NCBI GenBank assembly: GCA_035550215.1
Contig: DASZPM010000007.1
Coordinates: 248,001 to 312,000, forward strand
DNA: 64,000 nucleotides
Reading direction: 5' to 3'
Source: JABDFW01 sp035550215
GTDB taxonomy: Bacteria; Bacteroidota; Bacteroidia; Chitinophagales; Chitinophagaceae
The notes under the pieces are model-generated. The model searched no databases. It saw only the letters and a program-made list of their open reading frames with translations, and had not been told where the DNA came from. Below are positions 53,163 through 62,219 of the stretch, piece after piece. A program made the position numbers and the translations under genes. How positions within the stretch are numbered: position 1 is the first letter of the stretch; each line of letters opens with the position of its first letter.

Positions 53163-53501
53163 TTAAATGCCCGTTTTCGTTGCATTCAGGGTGTCGTTTT
53201 TTTGCTTTGCCAGCAGTTCCCTGTAACGCTGCTCATTCATTTCCCACTTGTATCTTTTGTAAAATATGCCGACAAAAACAGCAATAATTATAATTGCGGC
53301 AACTAATACATAAGGGCTGGATTGCGTATATGCAACCATAGTAGCCCTCTCATACCATCCAGACTCAAAAACTACCAGGATGCATATTCCCAAAAAAAGC
53401 CCGAAAGGCAAACCAAAAAATATTTGCCTGGTAAGGCTTTTTTCTCTTTCTCTTTTTACAGCCCAGTATTCAATAAATTTTTTTTCCTCCGGAGCAAGCA
53501 T
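53163..53501 (-). CDS. Small two-helix membrane protein, unknown function
   Basis: 112 residues. A charged N-terminus (EEKKFIEYWAVKREREKSL) leads to two hydrophobic helices (about 27-46 and 60-84), then a charged tail with YKRYKWEMNEQRYRELLAKQK. No known domain. It probably shares a transcript with the FKBP lipoprotein. I recall similar proteins only as hypothetical in Chitinophagaceae. Confidence 0.7.
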   Translation of the reverse strand: MLAPEEKKFIEYWAVKREREKSLTRQIFFGLPFGLFLGICILVVFESGWYERATMVAYTQSSPYVLVAAIIIIAVFVGIFYKRYKWEMNEQRYRELLAKQKNDTLNATKTGI

Positions 53502-53598
53502 AAATAAAAGAGATTTTAAGCGATGTAAAGAACGTTATTTTTAAAAATTTATGCAATGTTTTATTTTAATTATTACTTTTCGCCTTAAAATCGCAAAT

Positions 53599-54465
53599 GT
53601 GAGTAAATACGATCAATACATTAAAGAATATCTGCTAAAAAATAGTGAATTATCCATTGAAAAAATAGGCGATTTATCTCTACCGGCGGGAATTGCAGGC
53701 GAAAAAACCCTCCAGCCTCAATTTATTACATTCAAATTTAATAAAAGAGCCCAGACCAGTGAAGGGTTGGCGGAGTTCATAGCCGCCCAAACGGGAAAGA
53801 ATAAGGTGCTGATATCGTCTGACCTTACCTCAATTTTTGAAGACGCCAGGCAATATGCCAATATAGGAAAAGCTTTTTCGCTTGCCGGCCTGGGTAATAT
53901 ATCACTTAACAGACATGGGGAATACGAGTTTTCTGCTGCGAACGATAATACGCATGCAGCCGAAATGAGCTATACCATCAGCCACGAAAAGGGAAACACA
54001 GCTAAAAGCCAGGCTGGCAGAAACGCTGTTATTTTTTTGGCTTTCTTAATAATAATATTGGTTGCCGGAGGGTTGGGTTGGGGCATTTATAAATACCTTA
54101 ATCAAAAGAAGGCGGAGCCAGTGGGTGCACAGCTGCCTGCTGCCGCAGACACCACTAAATCAGCGCAGAACAATGCAAACCCGGCGGCTCAAAATATTGT
54201 CGCTAACAATGTTACCAGTGACTCCTCGGAATATAAATTTATTTTTGAGACAACCCGCAACAGCTTCAGAGCGTATAAACGTTATGACAGCTTAAAAGCG
54301 TGGAGAGAGAATTGTTTGATTGACAGCATACAGGTGGATAGCGGCATGCTTTATCACCTGTATGTAACGCTGAAAGCCTCACCCAAAGATACTACCAATA
54401 TAAAAGACTCACTCCAAAAATACTACGACAGGCCCAATGCTGTAATTATTCGCAACATCAACTAA
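53599..54465 (+). CDS. Membrane protein with possible CCDC81-like HU domain and SPOR-like tail
   Basis: A GTG start at 53599 (SKYDQYIKEYLLKNSEL) is preferred; an ATG 16 codons earlier adds a stretch that is not family-like. About 288 residues. The first about 130 residues carry EFIAAQTGKNKVLISSDL and GKAFSLAGLGNISLNRHGEYEF, reminiscent of the HU-like domains preceding SPOR domains in Bacteroidota. One helix follows (about 150-172, VIFLAFLIIILVAGGLGWG), an Ala/Asn-rich linker, then a tail with SFRAYKRYDSLKAWRENCLI and LYVTLKASPKDT that resembles a SPOR domain. Peptidoglycan or nucleoid binding is possible but unproven. Confidence 0.6.
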   Translation: MSKYDQYIKEYLLKNSELSIEKIGDLSLPAGIAGEKTLQPQFITFKFNKRAQTSEGLAEFIAAQTGKNKVLISSDLTSIFEDARQYANIGKAFSLAGLGNISLNRHGEYEFSAANDNTHAAEMSYTISHEKGNTAKSQAGRNAVIFLAFLIIILVAGGLGWGIYKYLNQKKAEPVGAQLPAAADTTKSAQNNANPAAQNIVANNVTSDSSEYKFIFETTRNSFRAYKRYDSLKAWRENCLIDSIQVDSGMLYHLYVTLKASPKDTTNIKDSLQKYYDRPNAVIIRNIN

Positions 54466-54511
54466 ATAAAAACAGTTTTTTAAAAAAAGGTTACCAGGAA
54501 ATACCGATTGT

Positions 54512-55222
54512 ATGGCAAAAAAAATCTCCACCCTTTTAATTTCCCTTTTTGCGATTATTTTAATCCTCGACTGCATTTTTATCCTGAATGGAATTGAGGA
54601 ATATCGTATTTACAGCAAGCCGCTGTTAATGCCGGTGCTTTATATTTTACTTACGGTAGAAACTACTGAAGCTAAACACAAACGCTCTAAACTATATATC
54701 AGTCTGGCTATTTTGTTCAGCTTTTTAGGCGATTTTGCATTATTAAGTGATGATAATAAGTTTTATTTTGTGGTTGGCCTTGGCTGTTTTTTTACTGCGC
54801 ATATTTGGTACTCCCTGTTTTTTTTACGGATAAAGCCTCTTTCAATTAAAAGAATCACTTCAATTGTTTTAATAAGCCTGGTTATAATTATTTATATGAG
54901 CCTGCTTTTAGGCTACTTATGGACAAGTATCCAACAGGGGAATTTTATGCTGCCAATATTGGCGTACTGCCTTATATTGAGTATAATGCTGTTAAGTGCC
55001 TTAAATACTGGGACAGGCAGGCGAATACATAAAATTGCTTATCAAAATTTTATTCCTGGCGCCATCTTATTTGTCATCTCCGATTCGGCGCTTGCAGTTA
55101 GAAAGTTTGGACCGGTTATAGATATTACGGATGCAGCGATATATAGTATTTTTGTGATGACAACGTATGGTTTTGCCCAAGTGCTGCTTATTTATGGAGC
55201 TATAAGGATTATTAAAAAATAG
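54512..55222 (+). CDS. YhhN/TMEM86 family membrane protein (lysoplasmalogenase-like)
   Basis: 236 residues with about eight helices. Conserved polar residues occur in YSKPLLMPVLYI, FSFLGDFALL and FFTAHIWYSLFF, and ISDSALAVRKF near the end; these are the YhhN signature. The human relatives cleave the vinyl-ether bond of lysoplasmalogen. The bacterial substrate is not established. Same strand as, and 46 bp after, the HU/SPOR-like gene. Confidence 0.85.
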   Translation: MAKKISTLLISLFAIILILDCIFILNGIEEYRIYSKPLLMPVLYILLTVETTEAKHKRSKLYISLAILFSFLGDFALLSDDNKFYFVVGLGCFFTAHIWYSLFFLRIKPLSIKRITSIVLISLVIIIYMSLLLGYLWTSIQQGNFMLPILAYCLILSIMLLSALNTGTGRRIHKIAYQNFIPGAILFVISDSALAVRKFGPVIDITDAAIYSIFVMTTYGFAQVLLIYGAIRIIKK

Positions 55223-55305
55223 AACAGCATAAGAATTCAGATGTTCTTGTTTTTTTAAAACATCTAATTCGATTTAAACTCGCCGGGCTGCCGTATAAAA
55301 AAACG

Positions 55306-55330
55306 AGGGCTGCCCGTAAAGAGCAGCCCT
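55306..55330 (-). terminator. Terminator of groESL
   Basis: 8-bp stem AGGGCTGC / GCAGCCCT with a 9-base loop, followed on the minus strand by CGTTTTTTT. About 30 bp beyond the groEL stop. Confidence 0.88.
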
Positions 55331-55360
55331 TGATAAAATTTGGTTTTAAACCTGTATTTT

Positions 55361-56995
55361 TTAATAATCCATTCCCATACCGCCGCCATGAGGCATTGCC
55401 GGAGCAGCAGATTTTGGTTCAGGCTTATCAGCAACTACAGCTTCGGTAGTTAAAAGCATACCCGCAATTGACGCTGCATTTTCCAGTGCTATGCGTGTAA
55501 CCTTAGTTGGGTCAATTACACCGGCAGAAAGTAAGTTTTCATATACTTCTGTACGGGCATTGAAACCATAGTCTGCAGTGCCTTCTTTTATTTTTTGAAC
55601 TACGATACTGCCTTCAATACCACTGTTTACCACAATCTGGCGAAGCGGTTCTTCAATGGCGCGTTTAACAATAGCAATACCGGTTGTTTCATCATCGTTT
55701 TCGCCTTTAAGACCCTCTAATGATTCTATAGCGCGAATGTATGCGACACCACCGCCGGGCACAATGCCTTCTTCAACGGCAGCGCGGGTAGCATGCAGCG
55801 CGTCATCAACACGGTCTTTCTTTTCTTTCATTTCAACTTCAGTAGCGGCACCAATGTACAGTACTGCAACACCACCACTTAATTTAGCAAGACGCTCCTG
55901 CAGTTTTTCGCGGTCGTAGTCTGAAGTAGTTACTTCAATCTGTGCTTTAATCTGGTTAACGCGTGCTGTAATTGCATCCTTATCACCTTTGCCGCCAACA
56001 ATGGTTGTGTTGTCTTTGTCAATAGTTACTGACGAAGCCTGGCCAAGATAAGTAAGGTCTGCATTCTCCAGTTTATAACCCTGCTCTTCGCTTATAACAG
56101 TGCCTTTTGTAAGGGTAGCTATATCCTGCAGCATTTCCTTCCTGCGGTCGCCAAAGCCGGGGGCCTTTACTGCAGCTACTCTCAAAACACCTTTTAGTTT
56201 GTTTACAATTAAAGTTGCCAGGGCTTCGCCTTCCAGGTCTTCTGAAATAATCAGCAACGGGCGACCACTCTGTGCAACCCTTTCCAGTATATGAAGAATA
56301 TCTTTCATGGAAGATATTTTCTTGTCATATATCAGTATATAAGGGTTGTCCAACTCAACTTCCATTTTTTCGCTGTTGGTAACAAAGTAAGCGCTCAGGT
56401 AACCGCGGTCAAACTGCATACCTTCCACCACGTCAATAGTGGTATCAGTGCCTTTTGCTTCTTCCACGGTAATAACACCTTCTTTGCCCACTTTGGCAAA
56501 TGCTTCGGCAATCAGTTTACCAATTTCGTTGTCGTTGTTGGCTGAAATAGAAGCTACCTGTTCAATTTTGCGACTGTCTTCGCCAACTATCTGGCTTTGC
56601 GCCTGCAGGTTGGCTACTACTGAATCAACCGCTTTATCAATACCACGTTTCAGGTCCATTGGGTTTGCACCGGCTGCCACATTTTTAAGGCCTTCAGCAA
56701 TAATAGCCTGTGCCAGTACGGTAGCCGTAGTAGTGCCGTCACCTGCAATATCAGCGGTTTTGCTGGCAACTTCTTTTACCATTTGGGCGCCCATGTTTTC
56801 AATGGGGTCTTCCAGTTCAATTTCTTTGGCAACTGTTACACCGTCCTTAGTAACGGCAGGTGCGCCAAATTTCTTTTCAATAACCACGTTACGGCCTTTA
56901 GGGCCCAGTGTTACTTTAACAGCGTTGGCAAGCGTATCAACGCCTTTTTTCATGCGGTTTCTTGCGTCAATATCAAAAAATATTTGTTTAGCCAT
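55361..56995 (-). CDS. groEL: Chaperonin GroEL (60 kDa)
   Basis: 544 residues with all GroEL landmarks: TLGPKGRNVVIEKKFGAP, DGTTTATVLAQAI, GGVAVLYIGAATEVEMKEKK, and EGIVPGGGVAYIRA. The C-terminal tail GGGMGMDY is the Gly-Met type. It folds proteins in a double ring with GroES. It follows groES by 59 bp. Confidence 0.98.
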   Translation of the reverse strand: MAKQIFFDIDARNRMKKGVDTLANAVKVTLGPKGRNVVIEKKFGAPAVTKDGVTVAKEIELEDPIENMGAQMVKEVASKTADIAGDGTTTATVLAQAIIAEGLKNVAAGANPMDLKRGIDKAVDSVVANLQAQSQIVGEDSRKIEQVASISANNDNEIGKLIAEAFAKVGKEGVITVEEAKGTDTTIDVVEGMQFDRGYLSAYFVTNSEKMEVELDNPYILIYDKKISSMKDILHILERVAQSGRPLLIISEDLEGEALATLIVNKLKGVLRVAAVKAPGFGDRRKEMLQDIATLTKGTVISEEQGYKLENADLTYLGQASSVTIDKDNTTIVGGKGDKDAITARVNQIKAQIEVTTSDYDREKLQERLAKLSGGVAVLYIGAATEVEMKEKKDRVDDALHATRAAVEEGIVPGGGVAYIRAIESLEGLKGENDDETTGIAIVKRAIEEPLRQIVVNSGIEGSIVVQKIKEGTADYGFNARTEVYENLLSAGVIDPTKVTRIALENAASIAGMLLTTEAVVADKPEPKSAAPAMPHGGGMGMDY

Positions 56996-57054
56996 AATGT
57001 ATAGTTTGTAAAATTCTTAGTTTGAAAAATTATTTGTCCTCGTTTGCGGGCGCA

Positions 57055-57336
57055 TTATACTATCGCGAGTATATCGCTTTCCCTCATTATAAGGTAGTCG
57101 CCGCCTTCCACCTGTATTTCGGTACCTGAATATTTGCCATACAGTACAGTGTCACCAACTTTTACAGTAACGGGTTCATCTTTTTTACCGGGACCCGCAG
57201 CTACTACAGTACCGCGCTGGGGCTTTTCTTTTGCTGTGTCTGGAATGATAATGCCACCGGCAGTTTTTTCTTCCGCGGGTGCAGGTTTTACAATCACCCT
57301 GTCATGAAGAGGGGTAACTTTCAGTTCTTGTGCCAT
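57055..57336 (-). CDS. groES: Co-chaperonin GroES (10 kDa)
   Basis: 93 residues: VTPLHDRVIVKPAPAEEKTAGG, IIPDTAKEKPQRGTVVAAGPG mobile-loop and barrel regions and GDTVLYGKYSGTEI, with the C-terminal MRESDILAIV. Forms the lid of the GroEL chamber. First gene of the groESL operon. Confidence 0.98.
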   Translation of the reverse strand: MAQELKVTPLHDRVIVKPAPAEEKTAGGIIIPDTAKEKPQRGTVVAAGPGKKDEPVTVKVGDTVLYGKYSGTEIQVEGGDYLIMRESDILAIV

Positions 57337-57388
57337 AATCGTTATAGATTTTAAATAATTAACAGTTATTTTAAGTGCAACTTGCCCC

Positions 57389-57403
57389 GCTATTTTTGTG
57401 CCA
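57389..57403 (-). promoter_or_regulatory. Sigma-54-like -24/-12 element before groES
   Basis: On the minus strand TGGCACAAAAATAGC differs from the core TGGCAC-N5-TTGC at one base (TAGC for TTGC). The -12 GC lies 53 bp before the groES start. A classical CIRCE or -7 TAnnTTTG box is not visible here. No activator site was identified. Confidence 0.35.
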
Positions 57404-57966
57404 CGAGCGGTAAAAAAGCCAAAATTTCATTTTGATACCGGTTAGCCTATGGCAGCAATTACAGATTGACAGTTTGCAAAGGGGCACAAAGGAAAGGCAT
57501 TTGCGTCTAAGTGACAAAATTTCATTCAGTTCTGCCACCTTCGCCTGTCCTGATGTCCCACATATTTATACAACGTTATTAACCTTTGCCGGTTCGCCCT
57601 TTACGCCAATTTTATATTCAATAATGATTTCAGTACATCTTTTAATTTTCAAATAATTGATAATCAATTATATATATTAAGGCGGCATTGGAAAAGAGGG
57701 GAATACGGAGAAGAAAGACTGGGAATTAGTCATACCTTTCTAATTACACCCAACAGGAAAAAGAATCAAGGCAGCATTGTTCCCCTTCAAAATTGCTCAC
57801 TACTGTACGCAGTATTCTGCAAAAAGTGGATACTCTTGTCAAAATTTATGCAGCCCGGCTATTACCAAAAAAATTAGTCGGTGATTGAAATTTCGTCTCG
57901 AAGTATAACATTTTTATAAAGCCTGTTACAAAATGGATTGAACGCACCCCAATGCAAAAAGACAAT

Positions 57967-58001
57967 AAAAAACGCAGAAATTATAAACTCCTGCGTTTTT
58001 T
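57967..58001. terminator. Terminator of the polysaccharide deacetylase gene (symmetrical)
   Basis: Perfect 11-bp stem AAAAAACGCAG (57967-57977) / CTGCGTTTTTT (57991-58001) with a 13-base loop; A/T runs on both sides make it work in either direction. 75 bp beyond the deacetylase stop. Confidence 0.8.
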
Positions 58002-58020
58002 GGCTAACCCCCTAATTTCA

Positions 58021-58090
58021 TTTTTGTACTTTGTACATTCCTTCGTACTTCTAGCATTGTACCTCGTACCTTGTATTATTTTCTTTGTAC
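58021..58090. repeat. GTAC-rich imperfect tandem tract
   Basis: Units such as TTGTAC and CGTACC recur at least seven times within 70 bp with spacings of 6 to 16 bp. The tract runs into the last codons of the deacetylase gene. Short palindromic GTAC cores may reflect slippage or a protein-binding array. Confidence 0.4.
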
Positions 58091-58906
58091 TAGCGGGTAA
58101 TGGTCAATTGTTTCAAACACATTCCGCGGGTCTTGTTTTAAGGTAGCTACAAATTTGCTTAAAGAGTCTGCGTACTGCGGTTTATCAAACATACGGTCAT
58201 GTGCCAGTATTACTACGGCATTTGGCTCATTATTAAGGTCATTATCAAAACGGTCGTTAACCTCTTTAACAATTGCATCAACACTTTGCTCGGGTATGGA
58301 ACCTACATGAGGAACATTCTTAAACCTCCATTCAATATCCCATCCTATAACTTTATATCCCATTGAATCAAGTAGCCTGCAAACCGGCATGGTTGACTTT
58401 GGTCCCCTCATTTCGCCCTTGCCAACCCACGAGTTGTTGCCTGGCAGCCTTATTATTTTAACAGGCACATTTAAGTCCTGCTCGTTGTGTAAAAAGTCCC
58501 GTATAGCGCTGTCAGGGTGCGCATAAAATTCCCTGTATTTATTATATGCGTGCGAATAACTGTGATTGGCTATCAAAAATTCAGGGTAATCGTCACGCAG
58601 GCTGTCCACTATTCTTTTTTTTGCGCGGCTGTTTGCGTTAAAGCCAACTACAAAAAAAGTAGCTTTTACGCCCTGCTGGCGAAATATATTTTTGCAAATA
58701 TTTGTTCCGGGCGGCTGAGGGGCATCGTCCCATGTAAGAAATATATATCTTTTACTGCTGTCATATTTAATAGGGGTTCCCGGCACGGGCTTTTGGACAA
58801 CGGCAGTAGAGTCAGCGGCGGGTTTATTGCCCGAATTACCGCTGCAGCCGGATAATAAAATAAAAATTGCCGAAAATATACCTAAAAGAGATGTTAGTGT
58901 TTTCAT
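58076..58906 (-). CDS. Polysaccharide deacetylase family lipoprotein (NodB homology)
   Basis: The start is taken at 58906 (MKTLTSLLGIFSAIFILLSGC), which gives a lipobox with Cys21; the open frame reaches 20 codons further. About 276 residues. NodB motifs: motif 1 FLTWDDAP (TFDDGP variant, both Asp kept), motif 2 HSYSH metal-binding, motif 3 RLPGNNSW and the later VVILAHD. It should remove N- or O-acetyl groups from a cell-envelope or foreign glycan in the periplasm. Precedes the polysaccharide cluster but is divergent from it. Confidence 0.85.
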   Translation of the reverse strand: MKTLTSLLGIFSAIFILLSGCSGNSGNKPAADSTAVVQKPVPGTPIKYDSSKRYIFLTWDDAPQPPGTNICKNIFRQQGVKATFFVVGFNANSRAKKRIVDSLRDDYPEFLIANHSYSHAYNKYREFYAHPDSAIRDFLHNEQDLNVPVKIIRLPGNNSWVGKGEMRGPKSTMPVCRLLDSMGYKVIGWDIEWRFKNVPHVGSIPEQSVDAIVKEVNDRFDNDLNNEPNAVVILAHDRMFDKPQYADSLSKFVATLKQDPRNVFETIDHYPLVQRK

Positions 58907-58963
58907 TTTACCATATTGTTTTTGAAGAATTTTTATAAACCATCGGCAGACAGCTATATAACG

Positions 58964-58971
58964 CAAAGGTA
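58964..58971 (-). promoter_or_regulatory. Probable -7 box of the deacetylase gene (TACCTTTG)
   Basis: Full TAnnTTTG match on the minus strand, 57 bp before the chosen ATG at 58906. It supports that start over the one at 58966, which would lie on top of the box. Confidence 0.5.
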
Positions 58972-59084
58972 TTGGTTTTGAGTGTGATATTTTAAAATAA
59001 GCTCGCTAGCTCATTACTTTGGCGTTTTTATAAGAAAGTAAAAGAGATGATTACATTTGCCGTGAAAAATAACTGGCAAGCCGC

Positions 59085-60233
59085 ATGGGAGGAGGTAAAA
59101 AAAACGAAATAAGGATATTAGGTTTGGTATCGTATAATTTTTTGCCTGCCAAAATGGGCGGGCAAAAAGGCATTGGATTATTTTATTCCTTTTTTTGCAA
59201 AAAAGTAAATTTGGTTTGTGTTACTACTAAAAGTAACGACCCCAAAGCCGCGGAGTACGAAGTGCTTAATATACTTTCTAACTCACCTTTACGCTATGTA
59301 AACGTTTTTTATTTTTTTACGTTGTGTAAAATAATCAGGCAGAAACAAATCACACACCTTCAAATTGAACATCCTTATTATGGCTGGCTGGCTTTGATGT
59401 TGCAATCTTTTTGCGGGGTTAAACTAATTCTTCATAGCCATAATATTGAAGGGGAGCGTTTTAAGGCCTTGGGCAAATGGTGGGCTAACATATTGCTGCG
59501 ATACGAAAAAAGGATTCACCGCAGGGCTGACTACATTTTTTTTGTTACTGATGAAGACAGGCAATATTCTATCAACAGGTTTGGCGTACAAGCCGTAAAA
59601 TGTATAACAACCCCGTATGGCATTGAGTGGGGTGAAGCACCTTCGGAAGAAGAAAGGGCAGAAGCAAAGAAAACTCTTGCGGCGCAATATAACTTCAGCC
59701 CGAACGAAAGGGTATTACTATTAAATGGTTCATTCAACTATAAACCTAATTTAGATGCGCTGCTGTATGTAATAAATAAATTAACCCCTATTTTTTTAGC
59801 AACCCCGGGGTTTACCTGCAAAATTTTTATTTGCGGCAAAGGTATACCGGCAAACATAAGCAGTGTAAGTTATCCTAATGTATACATAGCTGGTTTTGTG
59901 GATGATATAAGTGTTTATTTTAAGGGCGCTGATATTTTTTTAAACCCCGTATCTTCTGGCGGTGGTATAAAAACCAAGGTGGTGGAAGCTTTGGGGTACG
60001 ATTTGTTCGTGGTGTCGCTGCAAGACGGCAGTATTGGCATACCGGCCGATATTACCGGTGAAAAACTGGTTATTATTGCCGATGATAATGATGCAGATGC
60101 CTTTGCCAGTGCAGTTATGGCCTTGCAGGATAAAACTGCGCATATACCGGCAGCATATTTTGATTATTTTTATTGGGAGGGTATTGCAGAAAGAGCGGCG
60201 GAGTTTGTAACGCAATATTTTTATTTACAATAG
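59085..60233 (+). CDS. Glycosyltransferase family 4 (GT-B)
   Basis: 382 residues. The N-terminal domain has SYNFLPAKMGGQKGIG (a GG acceptor loop) and LILHSHNIEGERFK. The C-terminal donor domain has RVLLLNGSFNYKPNLDALLY, YIAGFVDDISVYFKGADIFLNPVSSGGGIKTKVVEAL, quoted here in part, with the nucleotide-binding EX7E-like SGGGIKTKVVEA. No signal peptide, so it acts at the cytoplasmic face. It probably adds a sugar to a lipid-linked or surface polysaccharide; donor and acceptor are unknown. The gap to rfbF is 139 bp with its own -7 box. Confidence 0.85.
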   Translation: MGGGKKNEIRILGLVSYNFLPAKMGGQKGIGLFYSFFCKKVNLVCVTTKSNDPKAAEYEVLNILSNSPLRYVNVFYFFTLCKIIRQKQITHLQIEHPYYGWLALMLQSFCGVKLILHSHNIEGERFKALGKWWANILLRYEKRIHRRADYIFFVTDEDRQYSINRFGVQAVKCITTPYGIEWGEAPSEEERAEAKKTLAAQYNFSPNERVLLLNGSFNYKPNLDALLYVINKLTPIFLATPGFTCKIFICGKGIPANISSVSYPNVYIAGFVDDISVYFKGADIFLNPVSSGGGIKTKVVEALGYDLFVVSLQDGSIGIPADITGEKLVIIADDNDADAFASAVMALQDKTAHIPAAYFDYFYWEGIAERAAEFVTQYFYLQ

Positions 60234-60274
60234 CTATTTTTAAGCGTGCATACTGCTGAACAGTAAATTTAAAT

Positions 60275-60282
60275 TATATTTG
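60275..60282 (+). promoter_or_regulatory. Probable -7 box of the CDP-sugar operon (TATATTTG)
   Basis: Full TAnnTTTG match, 90 bp before rfbF; the predicted leader would be about 84 nt. No clear -33 TTG. Confidence 0.4.
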
Positions 60283-60372
60283 ATGCCCGCTTTAAGCCTT
60301 ATTGCTTTATGTGTTGATTGCTAATGTGTTATGATAACAAAAGAAATAATTAACCAGTTTTTTTGAGGTAGT

Positions 60373-61149
60373 ATGAAAGTCGTCATTTTTGCAGGCGGGC
60401 TCGGTACCCGTATTTCAGAAGAAACAGATGTTCGCCCCAAACCAATGGTTGAAATTGGCGGCAAGCCAATTCTATGGCATATAATGAAAATTTACGGCCA
60501 TTATGGCTTCAACGACTTCATTATTTGCCTTGGTTACAAAGGGTATGTAATAAAGGAATACTTTATGAACTACTTTTTGCATAACTCAGATATAACTATT
60601 GATATTAAAAGTAACAGCCTCCAGGTGCACGACACCAATAGTGAGGCATTTAAAGTAACACTTGTTAACACCGGCATAAATACCAAAACTGCAGGCAGGC
60701 TTAAAATGGTGGAGAAATATATTGGTAATGAAGACTTTATGTTAACTTATGGTGATGGCGTGAGCAATGTTGATTTACACAAATTGCTTGCCTTTCATAA
60801 ACAACATGGCAAAATAGCTACAATAACCGGTGTACAACTGGCATCTCGGTTTGGTGGCATGGATTTGGATGACAACGGCGAAGTGCTTGAATTTAAGGAA
60901 AAAACAAAAGATGAAAGCAAATGGATTAACGCAGGTTTTTTTGTTTTAAAACCAGCTGTATTTAAATACCTGCAAAATGATATGAGCAATATGATGTGGG
61001 AAGACGACCCTCTTGAGCAGCTTTCAGCAGATGGTGAGTTAGCAGCCTACCGCCATACTGGCTTTTGGAAATGTATGGATGCGTTGAGAGATAAAATTGA
61101 ATTGGAAGAGCTTTGGCAAAATAAAGAAGCTAAATGGAAAATTTGGTAA
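60373..61149 (+). CDS. rfbF: Glucose-1-phosphate cytidylyltransferase
   Basis: 258 residues, close to the family length (257). The nucleotidyltransferase signature is FAGGLGTRISEETDVRPKPM, the metal site is LTYGDGVSNVD, and the substrate region is WINAGFFVLKP with the end FWKCMDALRDKIELEELW. It makes CDP-glucose from glucose-1-phosphate and CTP in the cytoplasm. It overlaps rfbG by 16 bp, showing translational coupling. Confidence 0.95.
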   Translation: MKVVIFAGGLGTRISEETDVRPKPMVEIGGKPILWHIMKIYGHYGFNDFIICLGYKGYVIKEYFMNYFLHNSDITIDIKSNSLQVHDTNSEAFKVTLVNTGINTKTAGRLKMVEKYIGNEDFMLTYGDGVSNVDLHKLLAFHKQHGKIATITGVQLASRFGGMDLDDNGEVLEFKEKTKDESKWINAGFFVLKPAVFKYLQNDMSNMMWEDDPLEQLSADGELAAYRHTGFWKCMDALRDKIELEELWQNKEAKWKIW

Positions 61150-62219
61150 GCGTAAAAAGCCTTCAATCTTTTTATAATAATAAAAAGGTATTCATAACAG
61201 GCCATACTGGCTTTAAAGGTGCTTGGCTTATGGCGTTGTTGCACCAGTTGGGCGCTACCGTTAAGGGTTATGCCCTTTCGCCGGAATACAACAACGGGTT
61301 ATTCAGCCGCTTACAGCCATTGGGCATTGCTGAAAGCATTATTGCTGATATAAGGGATAGAAAGAAGCTAGAGGAGGAAATTATCGCATTTCAGCCCGAT
61401 TATATTTTTCACCTGGCGGCCCAGCCACTTGTAAGGAGGTCTTACCGCATACCGGCTGAAACATTTGATGTTAATGTAACGGGTACTGCCAACGTGATGG
61501 AAGCGCTTATTCCATTACAAAAAAGTTGTGCAGCCGTTATTATTACAACAGATAAGGTGTATGAGAATATAGAAAAAAATGTTTTGTACACTGAAAATGA
61601 TAAGTTGGGCGGCTACGACCCGTACAGTGCCAGTAAAGCCTGCGCCGAGCTTGTTATCAGCTCATTTAGAAACTCTTTTTTTAACATAAATACAATTAAT
61701 GAACACAGGAAAGCGTTGGCGGCAGCGCGTGCCGGGAATGTAATTGGTGGTGGTGACTGGAGTACAGACAGAATTTTGCCGGATGTTGTACGTGCCCTGG
61801 CAAAAGGTGAAACCATACAAGTGCGTAATCCTCATGCAGTAAGGCCCTGGCAGCATGTGCTTGAGCCGTTAACGGGCTACTTGCTTTTAGGCGCATTGCT
61901 GCACGAAAATGCCATCATATATTCAGGGGCATATAATTTTGGGCCCATGCCTGAAGATCATTTAGATGTTGGAAACTTTGTTAACTGTGCTATAGCTGCA
62001 TGGGGCAGCGGCCAGTGGCACGATGCTTCAGATCCTGCAGCAGTACACGAAGCAGGGTTCTTAAAACTGGATATTAAAAAGGCACTTACCACACTTGGCT
62101 GGCAACCTAAGTTAAACGCGCAGGAAGCAATTAAGTGGGCTGTTGCCTGGTACAAGCAACCGGGTAATGCGCAGGCTGATTTTACTTTCGAACAAATAAA
62201 AAACTACCTGACTATATGA
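61134..62219 (+). CDS. rfbG: CDP-glucose 4,6-dehydratase
   Basis: 361 residues, extended SDR fold: GHTGFKGAWL NAD loop, the catalytic YSASK motif in GGYDPYSASKACAEL, and AARAGNVIGGGDWSTDRILPD plus VRNPHAVRPWQHVLEPLTGY (quoted in parts), the region diagnostic of RfbG. It converts CDP-glucose to CDP-4-keto-6-deoxyglucose. The ATG overlaps the end of rfbF, and its stop overlaps the next start (ATGA). Confidence 0.95.
   Translation: MENLVSVKSLQSFYNNKKVFITGHTGFKGAWLMALLHQLGATVKGYALSPEYNNGLFSRLQPLGIAESIIADIRDRKKLEEEIIAFQPDYIFHLAAQPLVRRSYRIPAETFDVNVTGTANVMEALIPLQKSCAAVIITTDKVYENIEKNVLYTENDKLGGYDPYSASKACAELVISSFRNSFFNINTINEHRKALAAARAGNVIGGGDWSTDRILPDVVRALAKGETIQVRNPHAVRPWQHVLEPLTGYLLLGALLHENAIIYSGAYNFGPMPEDHLDVGNFVNCAIAAWGSGQWHDASDPAAVHEAGFLKLDIKKALTTLGWQPKLNAQEAIKWAVAWYKQPGNAQADFTFEQIKNYLTI

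Larger units (their letters stand above)
57337..58075. other. 739-bp intergenic region upstream of groES
   Basis: Contains the presumed groES promoter (57389-57403), a terminator for the deacetylase gene (57967-58001) and a GTAC-rich repeat tract near its end. Two small plus-strand frames (57432-57656 and 57952-58146) have no family-like features. No CIRCE element (TTAGCACTC-N9-GAGTGCTAA) and no tRNA were found. Confidence 0.5.

Noticed and set aside
56439..57011. 190-codon open frame opposite groEL
   Set aside because: It is antisense to a fully conserved GroEL; the Ala/Ser/Leu-rich translation is the usual shadow of a GC-containing third-position pattern.
57337..57431. CIRCE operator before groES
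   Set aside because: The sequence was read for TTAGCACTC-N9-GAGTGCTAA and relaxed forms; none present.
57432..57656. 74-codon plus frame upstream of groES
   Set aside because: Lies in the presumed promoter region, with no conserved features.
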